This document shows, piece after piece, positions 10,426 to 23,100 of a stretch of DNA of 40,956 nucleotides (positions are counted from its first letter, which is position 1; every line of letters begins with the position of its first letter). This DNA is from Pleurobrachia bachei (taxonomy: Eukaryota > Ctenophora > Tentaculata > Cydippida > Pleurobrachiidae). Made by a program: the position numbers and the translations under genes. The notes beneath the pieces were generated by a model that worked only from the letters and a program-made list of their open reading frames with translations, was not told the origin of the DNA and searched no databases. The DNA lies in NCBI GenBank assembly GCA_000695325.1, contig AVPN01000409.1, forward strand, positions 13,918-54,873, given 5' to 3'.

Positions 10426-11805
10426 TCACGATCCCCCTGATTTTCTCCGAGACGTCGCTCACTCTCTCACTGTACTTGGTGCGAGGTCAGGGTAAGCTAC
10501 ATCTCCGGGTCTGCTGTCACTAAGGGGGGAAATGTGTTGAATAGTGCTTTGCATAGGGCATCAAGCGGGTAGAAAATATAATAAAACACAAGAGAGAAAA
10601 GGAGAGAGGAGAATCTGAGAAAATTTAAAGCAAGATATATGCTGTTGAGGAAAATAACATGACAGCATGTCATCGACAACATATAATATCTGGATATCTG
10701 TTGAGGAAGCATAATATCAAAGGGCAAATTCATTGCATGGGACCCTAGAAAACAGTACAGCAAAATTAATAATGACCAAAATCAGCAGAGCTAGGAGTTA
10801 GTGGCTTGGGTGGTAAAATCATGGACTTCAGAGGTTCACATTTATCGTGCGAGTGGCGCTGGGTGTAATACAAATTTCAGCTGCGGCAGTCAAAGAATGC
10901 ATACCGCACTTTACAAGGTCGAGAAAACGTGAAAAATTGATAAGAAAAAGGAGAGGAAACACAAGCCATTATCTTTTTTCTGAGTCTGCGTCTTGACTCT
11001 CCTCTTACAATTAACTTGCAAAACGAGGGAGAGAGAATGAAAAATCCGACAAGGAGACAAAAGTATACGGAGAAAATATACGGAGAGAGATGGTGAAACA
11101 CAAGAGGGAGAGAGTGACAAGGTAAAAACGCCAAAAAATAGAATTGGAAACAGCAGAAATAGAGGGAGGGAGGTAGAGATGAAACGGACAGGAAAAAGAG
11201 ACAGGTTGCACGAGGAGATAGAGGAAATAACGCGTCATCTCCGATTACAGAGAAGAGATGGTGTAACTTGGAAGGGGAGAGAGAGCGTTTTAGAAGCTCC
11301 TCCTCCTGCTGCAAGGGGGCTGCAAGAAGTTTTGAGGACCTCTCACGCACGTGGTACAAATTCCATCGGTTCACCGCGGCGGTGGTCTGTGTAGAGATCA
11401 CACGTCACTCGCTACTCAGAATATACTTTCTCCTTCCTTGATCATAATCCCCCTACTTCTGGTGAACTTGCATGATCCCCCTCTCTCTCTCTTACTCTCC
11501 TTCTTTCTCTAGCTCTCGACCTCTATCTCTCGGCCTCTATCTCTCTCTCCATCTCTCACTCCCTCACTTTTTCATACGTAGATTCTCTGTTTCTTCCACG
11601 TTCTCGGTTTACTCGCTACTTCGCCCTATCATGCGACCAAATAACTCCCAACATGCACCCTCAATCACCCTGATCCTCTCTCTCACATCCTCAATCACTC
11701 TGATCCTCATTCTCTCATGACTCTATCTTCTATCTCTCTCCCCTGACTATCTCAGTTCTACTTTAGAAGGGGCGGTAGGAATTGGAAATAGAAAGGAGAA
11801 CTGTT
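10426..11805. other. Intergenic; no gene recognised
   Basis: GA- and CT-rich low-complexity DNA. The open frames around 10497-11401 translate to leucine/serine-rich text typical of CT repeats and I leave them out. A tRNA-like patch at 10797-10860 is listed separately. Confidence 0.5.
10797..10860 (+). repeat. Possible tRNA-derived SINE head
   Basis: GTGGCTTGGGTGG resembles a pol III A box and GAGGTTCACATTT, about 30 bases on, a degenerate B box. This is the order and spacing of a tRNA-related SINE. The cloverleaf is not intact and no 3' tail is identified. Confidence 0.3.
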
Positions 11806-12284
11806 TTAAAGGGATACTGACATATTCAAATCGACCATCACAAATTTAATAAACACATTGCCCAATCAAATCATCTTAGAGAAAAAATGCATTGTGTCGA
11901 AGTCCGAGCTCTCTACTCCCTCTACTTCTCAAGATATAGGGTCCCAAATATTAACACCCACTAATTGGTTTGGGTAAGAGGAGGAGACCCGCATTACAGA
12001 ATACAGGTAAACACGAGCCTGTTTATGTGTCATTATCTCAGCTACTACACATGCGATTTTGACCGGGGTTTTTCTGAAAGCTTTTAGATCACTTCTAGTT
12101 TTCGATTTTAGTTTCCGTTGGTCACTAGTCTTTTCATGAATAGCTAGAACTATAACTAAGCAAGACCATGATTTATTTGAAATGTATGCTTTCTTAGAAC
12201 GATATTATCATGGTATTCAGTAACTAATGTCAATAGGATCGTTGAAAAAGTCAAAAATTTTTGAATATGTCAGTATCCCTTTAA
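11806..12284. mobile_element. TTAA-flanked MITE with 21-base terminal inverted repeats
   Basis: Element 11810-12280 (471 bases) begins agggatactgacatattca and ends with its exact inverted complement; the 21-base arms match perfectly. It is flanked on both sides by TTAA (11806-11809, 12281-12284). TTAA target duplication is the hallmark of piggyBac-type transposases, though the terminal bases (AGGGATA) are not the classical CCYT. It is AT-rich with no coding capacity, so it is a non-autonomous element. Perfect termini suggest fairly recent insertion. Confidence 0.85.
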
Positions 12285-12445
12285 CAACACTGGAGAACCA
12301 TCATCGATATATGCATGCAGTTGCAGGCACTGAAATAGATAGATCGAGTTCAACAAAATCACGTTATCCGATCAGAAAATTAACATAACTCTATGCTGCA
12401 AGTGTGTCTGCAGTGCTACTCATACGGAGCGGCACCTCTGATTTC

Positions 12446-12450
<5 letters not shown>

Positions 12451-12484
<34 letters not shown>

Positions 12485-12565
12485 NNNNNNNNNNNNNNNN
12501 NNNNNNNNNNNNNNNNNNNNNNNNNNNNNNNNNNNNNNNNNNNNNNNNNNNNNNNNNNNNNNNNN

Positions 12566-12609
<44 letters not shown>

Positions 12610-12612
12610 TCT
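12451..12612. repeat. (CT)n microsatellite with an 81-base assembly gap
   Basis: CT dinucleotides run from about 12451, are interrupted by 81 Ns (12485-12565), and resume to about 12612. The gap sits inside the repeat, so its true length is unknown. Confidence 0.97.
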
Positions 12613-15600
12613 CTGCTGGAGAAATACTTGTAGCACGCAACAAGAAGGGACATCAGACAAGCAAGGCTGGTGTGTCTCTCACGTGTGAAAAGGGCTAGAG
12701 AGTGAGAGACTGAGAGAGATTCATATAGAGAATGGGATAGATATATGGGAATACAAAAGAAAGGCTCTACTCGATTCAGTTTGAGAGAAAACGTGCAGCA
12801 CGTGACCTGTAAATAAGTTGACGGGAAGGGAAAGTGGGAACTGATGGGGATGATAGACTGACTGAGATATAGGTTTGGAGATGGAAAAGAAAGGTAAAAA
12901 AACCGCAAAAAAAACAGAAGAAAGGAAAAAAAAACAGGCAGTGTTTATTATAATAGGGCCATGTATGATGGGTATATGTTACGCAGAGAAAAATATAACT
13001 TGTAGTTCTCAAACTAGGGGGAGGTTTAATTTAGAGGGACATGGTATATTTGCACGTTTATGAGAAAGAGAGAGAGAAGGAGAGAGAGGAGGGTCAGAAG
13101 TTGACCGGTACATCCAGAACACGGACGCTCTCAAAGCAGGGGGGGGTAAATTGAATTTCCAGGCCCATGCACCCTCTCTCTCTCCCTGGTTTAGAGATAT
13201 TTGACACACCCCCTGTTGTTGCACTTGTGAGGTTTCACCAATAAGATACTACAATTGGTATAGAGGCTCCAAGTTGGTGGGATAAGTCGGAAGTTATCCA
13301 ATTTCCCAGAAGCCATCGCACAAAACAAATTTCCTAAATTTCAGATCTATACGGCTCGAGGTTTTGAGAACACTCAACAAAGAACTGTCAGAGCATGGCC
13401 TCATGAAACCACCCAACAAAGAAAGCGAGGCTCACAATAAATCTCTCAGATTAGAGCTATAAAGTAGTACTACAACGTAAAGAGATACCTCTCCGAATCC
13501 ACGAGCTGTGGCACTCAGCAGGTAAGTTAGTAAGTCATGGTCCGTGAATTCATATTCTATAGTAGCATATATAATGGGAGAGAAAAGAAGGTCTTAGCGA
13601 GAGCGAGAGTGAGAGAGGAGCTGCGAGAGATAGAGAGAGGAATAAAGAAAGAGAGGGCCTGAGAGAGATCAGAGAGGGATAGAAACAAGTGCTAACCAGC
13701 TAGTACGGGACATCTCTTAATGCTAGGCTACTACTACTACTAGCTCACATAATAAAAGGCGGTGGTAATCATATATGCAGCTAGGGGTGTGTGCCACCTG
13801 AACCCTCAAATTAGGATAAAATTGAGAGAGGGCGGATGTCCCTCCCTTTACAATGCAGGGTGTCTCAGACATTGTGTTTCTATTCGACACCATGAGAGGA
13901 GCTGGGGCTGATGACGAGAGAGAGAGGTTCGAGAGGGGGCTTTTAGTATTTCGATCAGGATAATAATGGTACATTATAATTTTATACGGGTGAATAATAA
14001 AATAACGTCTAGCTAGAACCTGGAATTTTGATTGAATGGGAGATCAGCTGTTGACCCAGCCTGCCTCCAGAACTATAACATTGAATGGGACATGCATTTC
14101 AGGGACCAGGTTCAATATCGTGTAAAAAAGAAAGGAGGAAGTGTACTGGTGGTTGTTTCTACCAGTATAACCGAACAATGTGATAAGTGAGAGGAAGCAT
14201 CAGATATATTGTTCACCAATATCACATAGGTCTTGCCGCCCTTGTTGAACAACCTCTATTGCCTAAAGATACCGCCCACCCCTTTTTAGACACCTATTCC
14301 AAGCTAGTTGACCCTGCGGCTGGACTTACTTCCTCGTGCACCTTCCAGTTAAATGCCAGCTGCTATCATAAATACCGGCACAGTATCGTACAGTAGGTGC
14401 TCGTTGTGTAAATGAGTACTTCGTTAATCATGAATTAGACCTCTGTAATTTTCCCTTCTTTAATACTTCTGCAGTGACTGTAATTTTACTTCTGTACTTC
14501 TAACTCTACACGTCTATTCCTTTTGACTGATCTGAAAATCAGAGGGAGAGGGAGAAATATAGAGATATAGAGACAGGGACATTTGGTCGACCCAAACTAC
14601 AGCGAGTAACAGGTGTCTGTATCAGTTAAATGTACATTTACAGTTAAATGTACTGTCACCTGGGCCCCGACATGATGGATTTATCAAGTTGCAGCTAGAC
14701 AGCTTGACACCTAGAGCTAGGGTAATGACTGTTATATTACTAGCTGCTGTAGTTGTCACCTTGTACAGGTCATTGATCGAGAGCTTCAGTGAAAGTTCCA
14801 GATAGATCGAGTGATTTTTGCAACCGGCCTTTGTTGGCGTAAACTATTTCATTCATTGGCCAGTCACCATGTCTATCATATATGCCCTGCTCATTTCATT
14901 CTAACGACGCTATATAGTAGTTCAGCTGTATGAGCCCCTCCATTTCCCACCCTCCCTCTCTAGCTCACTTTCTCCATTTCTCTCTCTCTCTATACCGTGG
15001 TAGCACTATAAATATATTGGACATACAGACTCTAACCCATGTTCATATAGTGTGAGTTTGATTTGATTTGAAAAAGGATAAAAATCGATATAGTACACAA
15101 TGTATATAATAAAGATAATATCCCGGTTGTTGCAGGATCACTCTTTGACTCTCATCATCTCACTCCATCATCCATATGACTCTTGGTAAGCTACTCTTTC
15201 AGTGATTAATAGTCTACTTCGCGCTATGTGAGGTCAGCCCTAGAGAGAGATGGAGAGAGGGAAGAACCTAGGCAATATGTCAATCTACGCTGTGTTGCTT
15301 TTTACAGCCGATGTTATATAGCATGCCATGATCCTCCCTCACCCTAGGATCTCCTATTAGGAGTCCTAATTTGAACACATAAAATGTCCCCTCTCTCTTG
15401 CATCCCCTACCAGTCTTTACTTGTTGTATGTGCTAGGCCGATATAAAGCTAGTTTTCAGTAGAAATTTAGTGATCACTTTCTCGTTTTTCCGCAGCTGTA
15501 AAACTGCTTTTTTCGTGCTTGTTCCTACTAATACTACCACCTATATCGTTTATCTGATATCCTCCCACAGTCTGCATCTCTGTCTCACTCTCACTCTCCT

Positions 15601-15621
15601 AACATATATCACTCACTATCT

Positions 15622-15729
15622 CACAGTCTACCTCTCTCATAGTCTCACACAGTCTCTCACAGTCTACCTCTCTCATAGTCTCACACAGTCTCTCACAGTC
15701 TACCTCTCTCATAGTCTCACACAGTCTGC
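15622..15729. repeat. 36-base minisatellite, three copies
   Basis: The unit cagtctacctctctcatagt plus a further 16 bases is repeated head to tail three times, nearly without change. Confidence 0.85.
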
Positions 15730-15893
15730 ATCAAAAAACCATTCATCATAGTGGCTGAGTTACAGCTTTATGTGCGGGAGTTTTACTACAACTATAAGTG
15801 CGTGTATAGATCACTTAAACATGCCAATAGCTCTCTCTCTCTCTCCCCTAATGCACCCTCTTAAATGATCTTTCCATCTGCCTAGTAGTTAAC

Positions 15894-15896
<3 letters not shown>

Positions 15897-15948
<52 letters not shown>
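15897..15948. repeat. (CT)n microsatellite
   Basis: Pure ct dinucleotide run of about 48 bases. Confidence 0.95.
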
Positions 15949-15950
<2 letters not shown>

Positions 15951-16303
15951 ATCATCTCTCTTACTTATCGCCTTCCCAATATTTCTGATCAATATAATCA
16001 GGATGCTTGTTGAGCCTAGTTAAACTGTGCACCTAAACGACAACAACAATAATCATTTATGGCCTAGCTGATTATTTCCCCTCACTCACTTTCACTGATC
16101 ACTCCCATGGCCATCTCTTTCTTTTCTTTCTTCTTTCCCCACCCCCTCTCTCCCTCTCTCTCACTAATTTAAATTTGTCGTCATTATTAGCGGTGCAAAT
16201 AATATTTTCAGCAAATATTCGACGAATAAGTTCCTAAGAGATAACAGGCGCACTGATGCAAAAGAGGAGAGACGGAAAGAGGAAACTTCAAGAGAAATAA
16301 AGT

Positions 16304-16305
<2 letters not shown>

Positions 16306-16359
<54 letters not shown>
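16306..16359. repeat. (GA)n microsatellite
   Basis: Pure ga dinucleotide run of about 50 bases. Confidence 0.95.
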
Positions 16360-16360
<1 letters not shown>

Positions 16361-17197
16361 CAAAAAGAACGAGAGAGAAAATGGGAGAGAAAAAGAACCC
16401 AAACGGTCGCTACGCCGTCCCGCCGTCCCGACCAAATTAATAATCGACCTCATGAGGTTAATTTCCTCGTCCTTATTTTTCCGTCTCCTTCAATTTTAGT
16501 TGCAGGTAGAATATCTTGTAGTTGTTGATAGGTATAAATATCTGGCTCTATTTTTCGCATATGTTGTAACTTGTACCCCTCCCTTCCTCCAACCCCCATC
16601 ATCTCTCAACTTCTCCCATCTTCCCTGCAATTTCACTCTTCACTCCCTCTTCCGATAACTCCTTGTGGGTGCCGGGTGGTATTCGTGTGCAGCAATACAT
16701 GGTCTGTACCGAGACAGCAGATGGCCCCTACCTCTCTTTATAGAACTAAACTACCCCAATCTTCAAACCATATTTGGATCTATGCTCTCTCTCTCCCTTT
16801 CTCCCTTTCTCTCTCTCCCCCTCTCTCGTCTCCCTACTCTGTGCATTGCCCAATCAGTTTAGCCAGGAGTTACTTTGCACTATACCCTTGAATTGCTCAC
16901 ACACCCCTCTCTCACGCTGCCTTCTTTTGTTCAACAGTACACCTGCACCTGTGTGTACTGATCACCCTATCGAAACTGTACTGTTGTTGTGTATTACTAA
17001 AGATCAGCTGGTTCTTAGTTTCACTTGATCCTTCCTTTTTATTGTTGCCTCTTTTTTGGGGGGAGAGCGCTCCCGTAAACAATCTTTGTAGATGATAGTT
17101 CTCAGTTGTTGCCCCTTTCCCCCGACTCAATTATCTACCTACTCACGAGGGACTCTCTACAATTCGGACCTCCTTCTCCTCAGATAAATTACTTAGC

Positions 17198-20100
17198 ATG
17201 CTACTGAACCACATCATCCTTGTCCTTCTACTACCATTTACCATTCTTGGGGAAATATCAGATGTCCATGTCCATTCCTATTCCCTCACCTTCTCGATAT
17301 TCGATGGAACATTCTCAGGGCATACAGATGTATCATTCACCCTGCTCAGCCCCTCCCCTACCATTACACTAAACGCTAAAGAGTTGGACATTGCCAGAGC
17401 AATTCTATACCAGGTAGAGTGGCTCCGTGAGGGTTCTACACCCTAGGTAGAAGTTGTGTAGCTCTGCAGTCCGGTAGATCAAGGTAGAAGGGACCAGAAC
17501 ATTTGAGGGTTGAAAGCAGATAACACATAAACTAGTGATACTGCTAAAATTGGCTCTTTGTCATGCTTGAAGGATTTTTCACAAGATTAAGCGGCAAAAC
17601 AGATAGTAGGGAACACGTGGCGGGCGGGTTTATGTCAAAAGGAAACGTATTCTTTAGAGCACGCCCAAATTTAGTGGAACAGTAGGACCACCTCTGCACT
17701 ACAAAGGTGATATGACGTCATAAAGCATGGTGACGTCATAATCCTGTTTTTCAGGGGGAATCGCGGAGTTACGTGAGATCAACATACGAGTTGAGTGATG
17801 AGGAATTAAGGATAAAACCGATGACAGACGGTGGAGGAGGGTTTACACCGAATGAGTACTACCTGCGAATACAGTATAGAGCCATCATAAAAGAGGAGGT
17901 AAGCTGAATTCTGAAATCTAATGATGAGGAATGAAAGAAGATAAAACTGATGGCATTATCAAACGAATGTCAGCTACAATTCCAATTTCTAACCACCACC
18001 CTCTCACCACCACATATCCAGCCCTAACCACCCTCTCTAACCACCACCTATCCACCCCTAACCTTCAATACCCTAACCACCACCCTCTTTACAGTTACAG
18101 GGTATCTTCATGGAGAGATACCAAGGTCCTGACGGCACCGAGAGGACTGTTGTAGCAACCCACTTTGAACCCATTCACGCTAGAAGTGCCTTCCCTTGTT
18201 TTGACAAGCCCCACCTAAAGGCCACATTCAGTGTGTCGATAGATCACAGTGCGAACTACAGGGCGGTGGGGAACATGCCAAGTAAGAGGAGCAGGAGGGT
18301 AAGAAGCAGTATCGCGAGGACCGAGTTTCAAACTACACCCCCTATGAGGTAAAGGTTTTAAAACTCATTGGACGTGCTAATCCGACGAAATTGAAAGTTG
18401 GCATGGGGTTGAACTAGACCCGTAAGCTCTACCTCTACGGTAGAGGCGAATTAAGCTTGGATAGTCTACTTGAGTTTTAGATATCTCTCGTCTCAGGGGT
18501 TGAAAATGCTTTTTTCTGCAGAAGATTGTTAGGAAATTCCAGTAATAGTTTATAGCAGCTGTCATTTTTCTTTGCACTGTGTGTTTAGTGAATGCAGTAA
18601 ACAGTTTGCTGCATTCTCCATTGCCAGTAAATGCTATTACAGGCATGCAACTCCTTACTTATTCCTTTCAGCACCTATCTACTGGCCTTTGCGGTGACCG
18701 ATTTTGAGGAGATTTCTACTCGTACCTCTCGGGGTACCGTGGTGAGAGCATGGCATAAACCGGGCAAATCAGGAGCTACAGTTCAGGGTCTTAACACCGC
18801 TGCCAAGGTGAGAAATATTGCTCTGAATCTCTGAATCTGATGCCGGTCTGTTGAGAATGAAAAAAAGACAGCGAAAAACAGAGCTTCTACTAAATCCAGC
18901 TTTACAAATATATTGACTCTCCTCTCTATTTCAGAGTATAGAGTTTTTCGAGGGCTACTTGGGTCGGGTATACCCCATGCCAAAACTGGACATAATGCCG
19001 CTGGGTGTCTTTGTTATCGGGGGCATGGAAAACTGGGGTCTAATCACGGTCCGGGACGATATATTTTATGCTACGGACAACACCCCTCCCGATGTCGCCA
19101 TACTCCAGAGGTCGGTGTAGGGAGGGTGAGAGAGAGAGAGAGAGAGAGAGTGAGAGAGAGTGGAAAATTTAATCTAAGCTCCCTAATTATACCATATCCG
19201 ACTATGTATAAAAACTCTTCTAACCGTTGATCGCTGTTTTATTTATACAGAACTATGGGGTATATTAAAACGTCTCCTTTAGGGCGCTTATAGCTCACGA
19301 AGTGGCTCACATGTGGTTTGGGGATCTCGTTTCCATAACAACATGGAATGATCTGTGGCTAAAAGAGGGCGCTGCTCAACTTCTAATGTACACAGCCATG
19401 GAGGAAATTCTCGAACAGGTATAGGGCAAAATTCGAGTTTTTAGAAGTTTCTATAGAGCTGCTGGTACGGCCACGAGAGCTCAAAGCATTTACCAGACAA
19501 AAGACACTACTAAGTAGCAGTCACAACTAAAAAGTAGTTGACGCCGGGGGAAATCGTAGTAGAGGGGAGATAGAGCACGGCTTCACGTCTTTCCCCTTTC
19601 AACGCCCTCTAATCTAACACTGTCAACACATTCCTTTATCCCAGCAGAAAAACACACCATCTCTTTTCTCTCATCTCTCTCACACCATCTTTTCTCTCTC
19701 TAATCAGGAAAAAGGTTGGAGGGAGGACGTTAAAAGTGCCCTGTTGCCGTTATCCCAGTTTACTGCGCTGGAGTACGATAGTGCCGCCACTACACATCCC
19801 GTATCAACCGCCACTACTCACCCCGTATCAATGAATATCACAGATGAGAAGAAGACTGCCGCGGCGTTTGATGCGATCAGTTACACAAAGGGTGCCTCCC
19901 TTCTCGTCATGCTCAAGTAGGTGTAGATATCAGTAGTGAGGGGGGGGGGCTGCATTACACAAAGGGATCTCAAGTAGGCATGGAGAGCTGGTTGAGCAAG
20001 TGTAACAAGTAGGTGGGGCGGGGGAGGAAGGCTGCATTATACTACTAGGGGATCATGCTAGCAAGGATCATGTAGCATGTTACCAAATCCCGCCACAAGA

Positions 20101-23100
20101 TCGAGCTAAATATCAAACCATTGCAATGACGTCACCACTCTAAATAACGTCACCACTCTACTTCTACAGGACGATGGTGGGCCCAGAAAAGTTTAGGATG
20201 GGAATATCCCGATATATCCGAGACTACCAATACGGATCAGCGTCAATGGACGACTTTCTATCGAGCATGGAAGCTGTAGGTGAGTCTACATATTATATAG
20301 GAATCAAGTTGTAGGTGAGTCTCTTGCACCTCCAGAGATCTCCCGGAGACGTCCCCCAGAGATCTCCGGAGGGCGGAGGTCTAAGCTGGAGACCGTAAGT
20401 CACCAAGAATCGAACAGTAAACGACATAATTAAATGGAAAATATGAATATTATATTGAGTCAATATTATTGACATATGGGATAATTTTCAGTCGAAGATC
20501 TAGATATCTCCTCGATTATGCGGGATTGGCTGACCAAGTCTGGTTACCCCGTTGTCAAGGTTACCAAACTCTCACCCCGGAAGTACCGGCTTCACCAGAC
20601 ACGATATGTGGAAAACGGGAAACCACCACGGGATAAGTGGCCCATATATGTGACACTGAAAACCAACCGTGGTCGTGTCCATACCTTCATGATGAGGACA
20701 AGAACGAAAGTTGTGTCGTTTAACTACCCACCCCGATTTTTGAAGATCAATGTAAATGCTACAATGTTCTTCAGAACGGATTATGACGAACCTTCATTCA
20801 GGTGAGAAACAATAGAACTATTATATGGAAGATTTTGTTTTGTTCATACCCCCTGCGAGACAGGGTCGAGGAAAGGCAATGAAGATTCCAGAAGCGACCA
20901 TTTATATTTTAGAAGAGAACTGAAAATATTAAACTAAAAGCTGCTAGTAAAAGCTGTGTAGACTTTGCTAAACTGAAGTAGACAAACGATAATATGGTAA
21001 ACAGGGAAAGGAGCTGACTCAGTAATTTGTGTTACAAGGCGTATCATTCACTACAAATCTCTCTAAATCTACCTATCTCTCTCTCTCTTTCCGTATAACA
21101 AGGAGATAGGACTTGTCACTTGATATCTATCTCACACTCCCACTCAGCGCTATCGTACGGGAGCTGGGTAGAAACCACACGAGACACTTTACAACGGACG
21201 ACCGAGCAGGAATTGTGTCTGACATTATTGCCATGGTTACCACCCAACGACGCCCTGTTACCATGGCACTGCAACTGCTGAGGTAGGTATGGAGGGTGGA
21301 GACTAGAGTGGTAGGTGGTCGAGGGTTAGATGGAGTAGCATGGAGGCTGTAGGTGAGTCTACATATTATATAGGAATCAAGTTGTAGGTGAGTCTACATA
21401 TAGGGATCAAATTAACGGCCTCTCTTGCACCTCCAGAGATCTCCCGGAGACGTCCCCCAGAGATCTCCGGAGGGCGGAGGTCTAAGCTGGAGACCGTAAG
21501 TCACCAAGAATCGAACAGTAAACGACATAATTAAATGGAAAATATGAATATTATATTGAGTCAATATTATTGACATATGGGATAATTTTCAGTCGAAGAT
21601 CTAGATATCTCCTCGATTATGCGGGATTGGCTGACCAAGTCTGGTTACCCCGTTGTCAAGGTTACCAAACTCTCACCCCGGAAGTACCGGCTTCACCAGA
21701 CACGATATGTGGAAAACGGGAAACCACCACGGGATAAGTGGCCCATATATGTGACACTGAAAACCAACCGTGGTCGTGTCCATACCTTCATGATGAGGAC
21801 AAGAACGAAAGTTGTGTCGTTTAACTACCCACCCCGATTTGTGAAGATCAATGTAAATGCTACAATGTTCTTCAGAACGGATTATGACGAACCTTCATTC
21901 AGGTGAGAAACAATAGAACTATTATATGGAAGATTTTGTTTTGTTCATACCCCCTGCGAGACAGGGTCGAGGAAAGGCAATGAAGATTCCAGAAGCGACC
22001 ATTTATATTTTAGAAGAGAACTGAAAATATTAAACTAAAAGCTGCTAGTAAAAGCTGTGTAGACTTTGCTAAACTGAAGTAGACAAACGATAATATGGTA
22101 AACAGGGAAAGGAGCTGACTCAGTAATTTGTGTTACAAGGCGTATCATTCACTACAAATCTCTCTAAATCTACCTATCTCTCTCTCTCTTTCCGTATAAC
22201 AAGGAGATAGGACTTGTCACTTGATATCTATCTCACACTCCCACTCAGCGCTATCGTACGGGAGCTGGGTAGAAACCACACGAGACACTTTACAACGGAC
22301 GACCGAGCAGGAATTGTGTCTGACATTATTGCCATGGTTACCACCCAACGACGCCCTGTTACCATGGCACTGCAACTGCTGAGGTAGGTATGGAGGGTGG
22401 AGACTAGAGTGGTAGGTGGTCGAGGGTTAGATGGAGACTGGAGCGGTAGGTGGTTAGACATGGAGATTATGGAGACTGGAGAGTTAGGTAGAGAGAGCTC
22501 CATGGTGGAAGAGTTGTAAGACCCTTGATGATGGTGGCGTATGGGTGCTCTTTCTCATGAGACAAGGCTGTTGGATAGCCATTAACCAGGGCCCTAAATA
22601 AAACTTCCAAAGTAACCAATTAAATACGTGACACACAGGTACCTGCCGGTGGATCGATCCTACATGGTGTGGAGTCAAGCGCTACCATTCCTTGGGACTG
22701 TCTCAGACAACCTGGCAGCCGGGTCAACCCGCACTAGATACCGCCGGTAAGAAACAGAGCTCAAAGCAGGAACCGACCGAATCAGGAAATACTGGTCCCT
22801 GATTGGCTGATAACCAGTCAACGTGACCTAATTAACGAGTTCTGATTGGTTGAGTACTTGTTTCGGTCGGTTCCTGGCTCAAAGAGGAGATAAAATATTT
22901 CCACGGATAGGAGATAATATCTCTCTCTTTTGACGGAGATAATATCTTAATGTCTCCTATTTGACGCCTGTCTCCTGCATTATGCATTAGTCAATAGATT
23001 ATGCAATTCCAATCTAGGAAACAAGGTTACATATATTCACTCAGACCTATCATGACCCCCACCCCTCCTAACCGTCCCCTCCCGCTTATTAAACAACCCC

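Larger units (their letters stand above)
12285..17197. other. Gene-poor spacer with microsatellites
   Basis: No gene that I can support in about 4.9 kb. It holds CT/GA repeats, the N gap and a 36-base minisatellite (separate entries). A short stretch at 16665-16710 reads like an immunoglobulin-domain GWYSC motif but has no acceptor upstream. The last few hundred bases should contain the promoter of the aminopeptidase gene; I see no clear TATA box. Confidence 0.5.

Noticed and set aside
12391-12908. Long open frames through the CT repeat and N gap
   Set aside because: Ser-Leu or Arg-Glu repeats read from a dinucleotide microsatellite and gap characters; not coding.
16665-16784. GWYSCAAIHG motif resembling an immunoglobulin-domain exon
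   Set aside because: A stop lies just upstream in frame, there is no acceptor AG between it and the motif, and no good donor follows. Probably chance.
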